Shown here piece by piece: positions 6,244 through 8,428 of a DNA stretch of 8,428 bases; the stretch's first letter is position 1, and every line of letters begins with the position of its first letter. The position numbers and the translations under genes are program-made. Source of the stretch: an uncultured Clostridia bacterium. GTDB lineage: Bacteria; Bacillota; Clostridia; TANB77; CAG-508. The notes under the pieces are model-generated. The model searched no databases, had not been told where the DNA came from, and was given only the letters and a program-made list of their open reading frames with translations. The stretch lies in the NCBI GenBank assembly GCA_947589135.1, contig CANPZT010000057.1, positions 1 through 8,428 on the forward strand, read 5' to 3'.

Positions 6244-6629
6244 TTTTCATTCACCTCATATTCTTCTATTAGAAATTTTTTTATATTTTGAATGTCTGAT
6301 TTGTCTAGTTTTTGAGTTTTACTTTTTTCTTCACTTTTACTTATATCCTCTTGTTTACTTTCTATTGTTGTGTTAATAGTTTTTATTTTTTGTATCTCAG
6401 TAACAATTTTATTTTCAACCTTTTCTGTTTCATTTGATTCTTCTTCTAAATTTGAATTTTCACTTTTTTCTATATTTAGTTTTATTTTTGTAATTTTAGT
6501 ATCTTCCTCTGTATCTGCTATTTGTGCTTCTACTTTACATTTTGTTACTTCATATCCCATTTGTGTTACTTTTTTTGTTATATCTTTTTCTAGCTCCTGA
6601 ATGTATAATTCTTTAATTCTATCATCCAT
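6225..6629 (-). CDS. spoIIIAF: Stage III sporulation protein AF, C-terminal part (after frame break)
   Basis: The soluble domain of SpoIIIAF, separated from its membrane part by a one-base frame shift at 6660. The ATG at 6629 is only the first Met in this frame; its nearest purine-rich stretch, GAGG, is 14 bases upstream, too far for a good ribosome site. The true frame extends back ten more codons (GSNIEVNQTS) to the shift. MDDRIKELYIQELEKDITKK with MGYEVTKCKVE is the usual helix-strand opening of the SpoIIIAF extracytoplasmic domain, and DIQNIKKFLIEEYEV near the end is its closing helix. Between them lies a Glu/Lys/Ser-rich insert (about 55-108 of this piece). Joined to the first part, the protein is about 215 residues, matching B. 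subtilis SpoIIIAF (206). The gene ends inside the spoIIIAG start, the normal arrangement. Confidence 0.86.
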   Translation of the reverse strand: MDDRIKELYIQELEKDITKKVTQMGYEVTKCKVEAQIADTEEDTKITKIKLNIEKSENSNLEEESNETEKVENKIVTEIQKIKTINTTIESKQEDISKSEEKSKTQKLDKSDIQNIKKFLIEEYEVNEKCLEIN

Positions 6630-6651
6630 AGATGTTTGATTAACCTCTATA

Positions 6652-6873
6652 TTACTTCCGTGTTTCTATATAATTATCTAAATTAATTTCATTAAAATTC
6701 AAAAGATCTTTGTTATCAATAAATGGTGCTATAATATTAAATATTATATAAACTCCCATAACCATTCTAATGTATTTTTTAGTTTTGTTATTAGGCAAAA
6801 GCATTTCAAGAATTGAGACAATAACAATTGCAACTCCCAAACTTTTTGCCCATGAACTTAAAAACTCTATCAT
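6652..6873 (-). CDS. spoIIIAF: Stage III sporulation protein AF, N-terminal membrane part (before frame break)
   Basis: The first 71 codons of SpoIIIAF, a mother-cell membrane component of the engulfment channel. Two hydrophobic segments (about 9-27 and 36-53) flank the family hallmark LEMLLPNNKTKKYIRMVMG (22-40). The frame then meets CGG at codon 72 (6658-6660), followed by AAG and TAA, giving a 73-codon piece without the soluble domain. Reading GGA AGT AAT instead continues smoothly into the downstream domain. The start at 6873 lies just after the spoIIIAE stop, with AGGGG overlapping that stop as ribosome site. SpoIIIAF is needed for sporulation in Bacillus, so a true break would predict a sporulation defect unless the shift is an artefact or is corrected in translation. 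Confidence 0.9.
   Translation of the reverse strand: MIEFLSSWAKSLGVAIVIVSILEMLLPNNKTKKYIRMVMGVYIIFNIIAPFIDNKDLLNFNEINLDNYIETRK
6658..6660 (-). other. Frame disruption in spoIIIAF at a CGG codon
   Basis: The minus-strand zero frame reads TAT ATA GAA ACA CGG AAG TAA. Omitting the C (complement of base 6660) gives GAA ACA GGA AGT AAT ATA GAG GTT AAT CAA, open through the rest of spoIIIAF. As in the pilin-like gene, the disputed codon is CGG followed by A. No upstream Shine-Dalgarno-like stimulator or obvious slippery run is present. Confidence 0.86.
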
Positions 6874-6883
6874 TTAATATCCC

Positions 6884-8050
6884 CTATCTATACATCATTC
6901 CACTATTTGATATTTTTAATACAAGTGCTGTTCCTATAATAATCATAAACGACATAGCACTTAATATTGCTAACAAAATTTTAAAAATATCACCAATTTG
7001 ATCTAAAAGACTTACTATTTTTTCATCTGCAATTGGTTGGGAAGCTGCCGCTAATAACTTATAAGAAATAGTTAAAACTCCTAATTTTAAAATAGGCATT
7101 ATACAAATTCCGATTACGACAATTACTCCTATTAAACCAACTGCATTTTTTAATACAATTCCTGAGCCCAATACTGTATCAACTGCATCACCTAATATTT
7201 TTCCTACTACAGGTATTGCTGAACTAACAATAGCTTTTGTTGTTTTAGCTGTAATTCCATCTACACTACTAGACATTGTTCCTTCTAAAGATACTACTCC
7301 AACAAATATAGTTAATATTATTCCTAAAAACCATACAATTCCTGACTTTAAAAACTTAGATAATTTATCCACCTGCACATTTTCAGAAATTTTTGAAATT
7401 ATTATTAAGCTAGTAAAGATTAATACAAATGGAATAATAATATTTTGGATAACATTTCCCATAAAATGAATTGTAAATAAAATTATTGGTTCTAAAACTC
7501 CACTTGTTGTAATACTTCCAGTATACATCATTAATGTAATTAATAATGGCACTAGCATGTTCATAAATGCAACTAGATTTATGCATGTATCTTGCACCAT
7601 TTTTATAATTTGTGTAAAATTTGTCATAATAATAGTAACAATTAAAATATACTGCACATAATAAATTAATTTAGAAATCCCATCATTTTCTAGACTTTCA
7701 CTAATTGATTTTAAAACACTATGAATTACTATAATTGCTAAAATACTTATTATTGCATTTATACTTGTTACAAGTTCTGAAGCAAATAAATTTAAAAATC
7801 TTTTTATTAAACTTGAATTGTCAATTTTACCTTTGACTGCGTCATTAAAAATAGTACTTATATCTATGTCCTCAAAAAAATCGCCTGTATAGTTTTTGGC
7901 ATTTTGTAGAAATTCCTGAATTCCAAATTCTTCTTGCTGTTCTTGCATAGTTTCATCATTAGAATCTGCATATGTAATATTATTTAAATTTACTATTAAT
8001 AATATAATAAGAATTAATAACCCCATTATTTTTTTCATTTGTTGTTTCAT
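6884..8050 (-). CDS. spoIIIAE: Stage III sporulation protein AE (engulfment channel membrane protein)
   Basis: Large polytopic membrane protein of the SpoIIIA complex in the mother-cell membrane around the forespore. Residues 1-28 are a cleavable-looking signal peptide: basic MKQQMKK, a hydrophobic core, and a likely cut after NNITYA. A short acidic, Gln-rich segment and FLQNAKNYTGDFFEDIDI (47-64), typical of the family's extracytoplasmic part, follow. About seven membrane segments run through the rest. The SLEGTMSSSVDGITAKTTK stretch and SSAIPVVGKILGDAVDTVLG are conserved SpoIIIAE hallmarks, as is the distal KLLAAASQPIADEKI. The length of 388 residues matches the usual 390-400. AAGGAG lies 7 bases before the first ATG, so this is preferred over the Met at residue 5. 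It starts 23 bp after spoIIIAD and is followed 10 bp later by spoIIIAF. Confidence 0.95.
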   Translation of the reverse strand: MKQQMKKIMGLLILIILLIVNLNNITYADSNDETMQEQQEEFGIQEFLQNAKNYTGDFFEDIDISTIFNDAVKGKIDNSSLIKRFLNLFASELVTSINAIISILAIIVIHSVLKSISESLENDGISKLIYYVQYILIVTIIMTNFTQIIKMVQDTCINLVAFMNMLVPLLITLMMYTGSITTSGVLEPIILFTIHFMGNVIQNIIIPFVLIFTSLIIISKISENVQVDKLSKFLKSGIVWFLGIILTIFVGVVSLEGTMSSSVDGITAKTTKAIVSSAIPVVGKILGDAVDTVLGSGIVLKNAVGLIGVIVVIGICIMPILKLGVLTISYKLLAAASQPIADEKIVSLLDQIGDIFKILLAILSAMSFMIIIGTALVLKISNSGMMYR

Positions 8051-8073
8051 TATCAGCTCCTTTACTATTTAGT

Positions 8074-8428
8074 TTAAGGTAATACCTTTAAAATAATCTC
8101 TAATAAGCTTGAAATGATAGGAATTGACATTGAAATAATAATGATTTTACTTCCGATTTCTATTTTACTAGCAATTGCACCTTCACCTGAATCTTTACAA
8201 ATACTAACAGCAAATTCTGACAAAAAAGCAATTCCTGTTATTTTTAATAATAAAACTAAAAAAGTACTATTAATAGAAGCTTTATTTGCTAGTGATTGTA
8301 ATAAATTTACAATTCCTACAAGTTTGTCCATAACTAAAAATAGTATTAAAACACCTGTAAGTAAACTAATATAAATTGCAAATTCTGGTCTATATTGTTT
8401 CAAAAGAATAATTAAAATCAATGCAATT
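8074..8428 (-). CDS. spoIIIAD: Stage III sporulation protein AD, 5' end outside window
   Basis: Small multi-pass membrane protein of the SpoIIIA complex. The motif LKQYRPEFAIYISLLTGVLI is the SpoIIIAD signature that follows its first membrane helix. Three or four hydrophobic segments follow, including ITGIAFLSEFAVSICKDSGEGAIASKIEIGSK, where the F(A/S)xxxCKDxGE region is strongly conserved. The reading frame stays open to the right edge (codons IALILII before the motif), so the real start lies outside. A TTG at 8421 could be mistaken for a start but falls inside the first helix. About 118 of roughly 128 residues are present, so only about ten are missing. The context predicts spoIIIAA, AB and AC further right. 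It ends 23 bp before spoIIIAE. Confidence 0.93.
   Translation of the reverse strand, partial: IALILIILLKQYRPEFAIYISLLTGVLILFLVMDKLVGIVNLLQSLANKASINSTFLVLLLKITGIAFLSEFAVSICKDSGEGAIASKIEIGSKIIIISMSIPIISSLLEIILKVLP

Noticed and set aside
6023..6600. Plus-strand open frames opposite spoIIIAG and spoIIIAF
   Set aside because: Shadows of AT-rich minus-strand genes with Phe/Ser/Leu runs and no start signals.
4600..6700. Blanket sequencing error at every plus-strand TCCG as the cause of both frame breaks
   Set aside because: Six other TCCG sites in pfkA, spoIIIAE and spoIIIAD read through correctly as NNC GGA, so a context error would have to be occasional. Isolated errors at the two sites are still possible.
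6225..6873. Two independent small genes in place of spoIIIAF
   Set aside because: The first piece has the membrane half and the second the soluble half of one known family, the second has no ribosome site, and joining them by one base gives the family's usual length.
8074..8421. TTG at 8421 as the start of spoIIIAD
   Set aside because: The frame stays open to the window edge with hydrophobic codons that complete the first membrane helix, so the start is outside.
1..8428. CRISPR array, insertion sequence, tRNA or rRNA gene
   Set aside because: No regularly spaced repeats, transposase motifs, terminal inverted repeats, or tRNA/rRNA-like conserved segments were seen on either strand.

Overview
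The window is very AT-rich, and every credible gene lies on the minus strand, so transcription runs from high to low coordinates. The genes point to a low-GC, endospore-forming Clostridia-type Firmicute, perhaps an uncultured gut lineage: most of a spoIIIA sporulation operon, a valS gene under a T-box riboswitch, AGGAGG-type ribosome binding sites, arginine encoded almost only by AGA, and a Clostridia-style type IV pilin-like protein with Ig-like domains. The species cannot be named from the sequence.

Right half (8428 to 4864): spoIIIAD (5' end outside the window), spoIIIAE, spoIIIAF, spoIIIAG and spoIIIAH, closely spaced or overlapping. They encode the mother-cell part of the SpoIIIA-SpoIIQ engulfment channel (feeding tube) that supports the forespore. 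spoIIIAF is split by a one-base frame disruption at 6660. Centre (4863 to 3040): a promoter preceded by three TTAC repeats spaced 11 bp, then a gene for a pilin-like, two-Ig-domain surface protein, also split by a one-base frame disruption at 4531, then an intrinsic terminator. Left half: a promoter, a phosphofructokinase gene (pfkA) and a Yip1-like membrane protein gene in one operon. After these come the promoter, valine T-box leader and first 156 codons of valS, which runs off the left edge.

The most notable observation is that the two frame disruptions look alike. In both genes the zero frame reaches a CGG codon followed by A, and skipping the C (reading GGA) restores a full-length family-typical protein. 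By my reading these are the only two in-frame CGG codons in the window. The plain explanations are two sequencing or assembly errors, or two real mutations. A less likely but testable one is +1 recoding at a rare or unassigned CGG codon.
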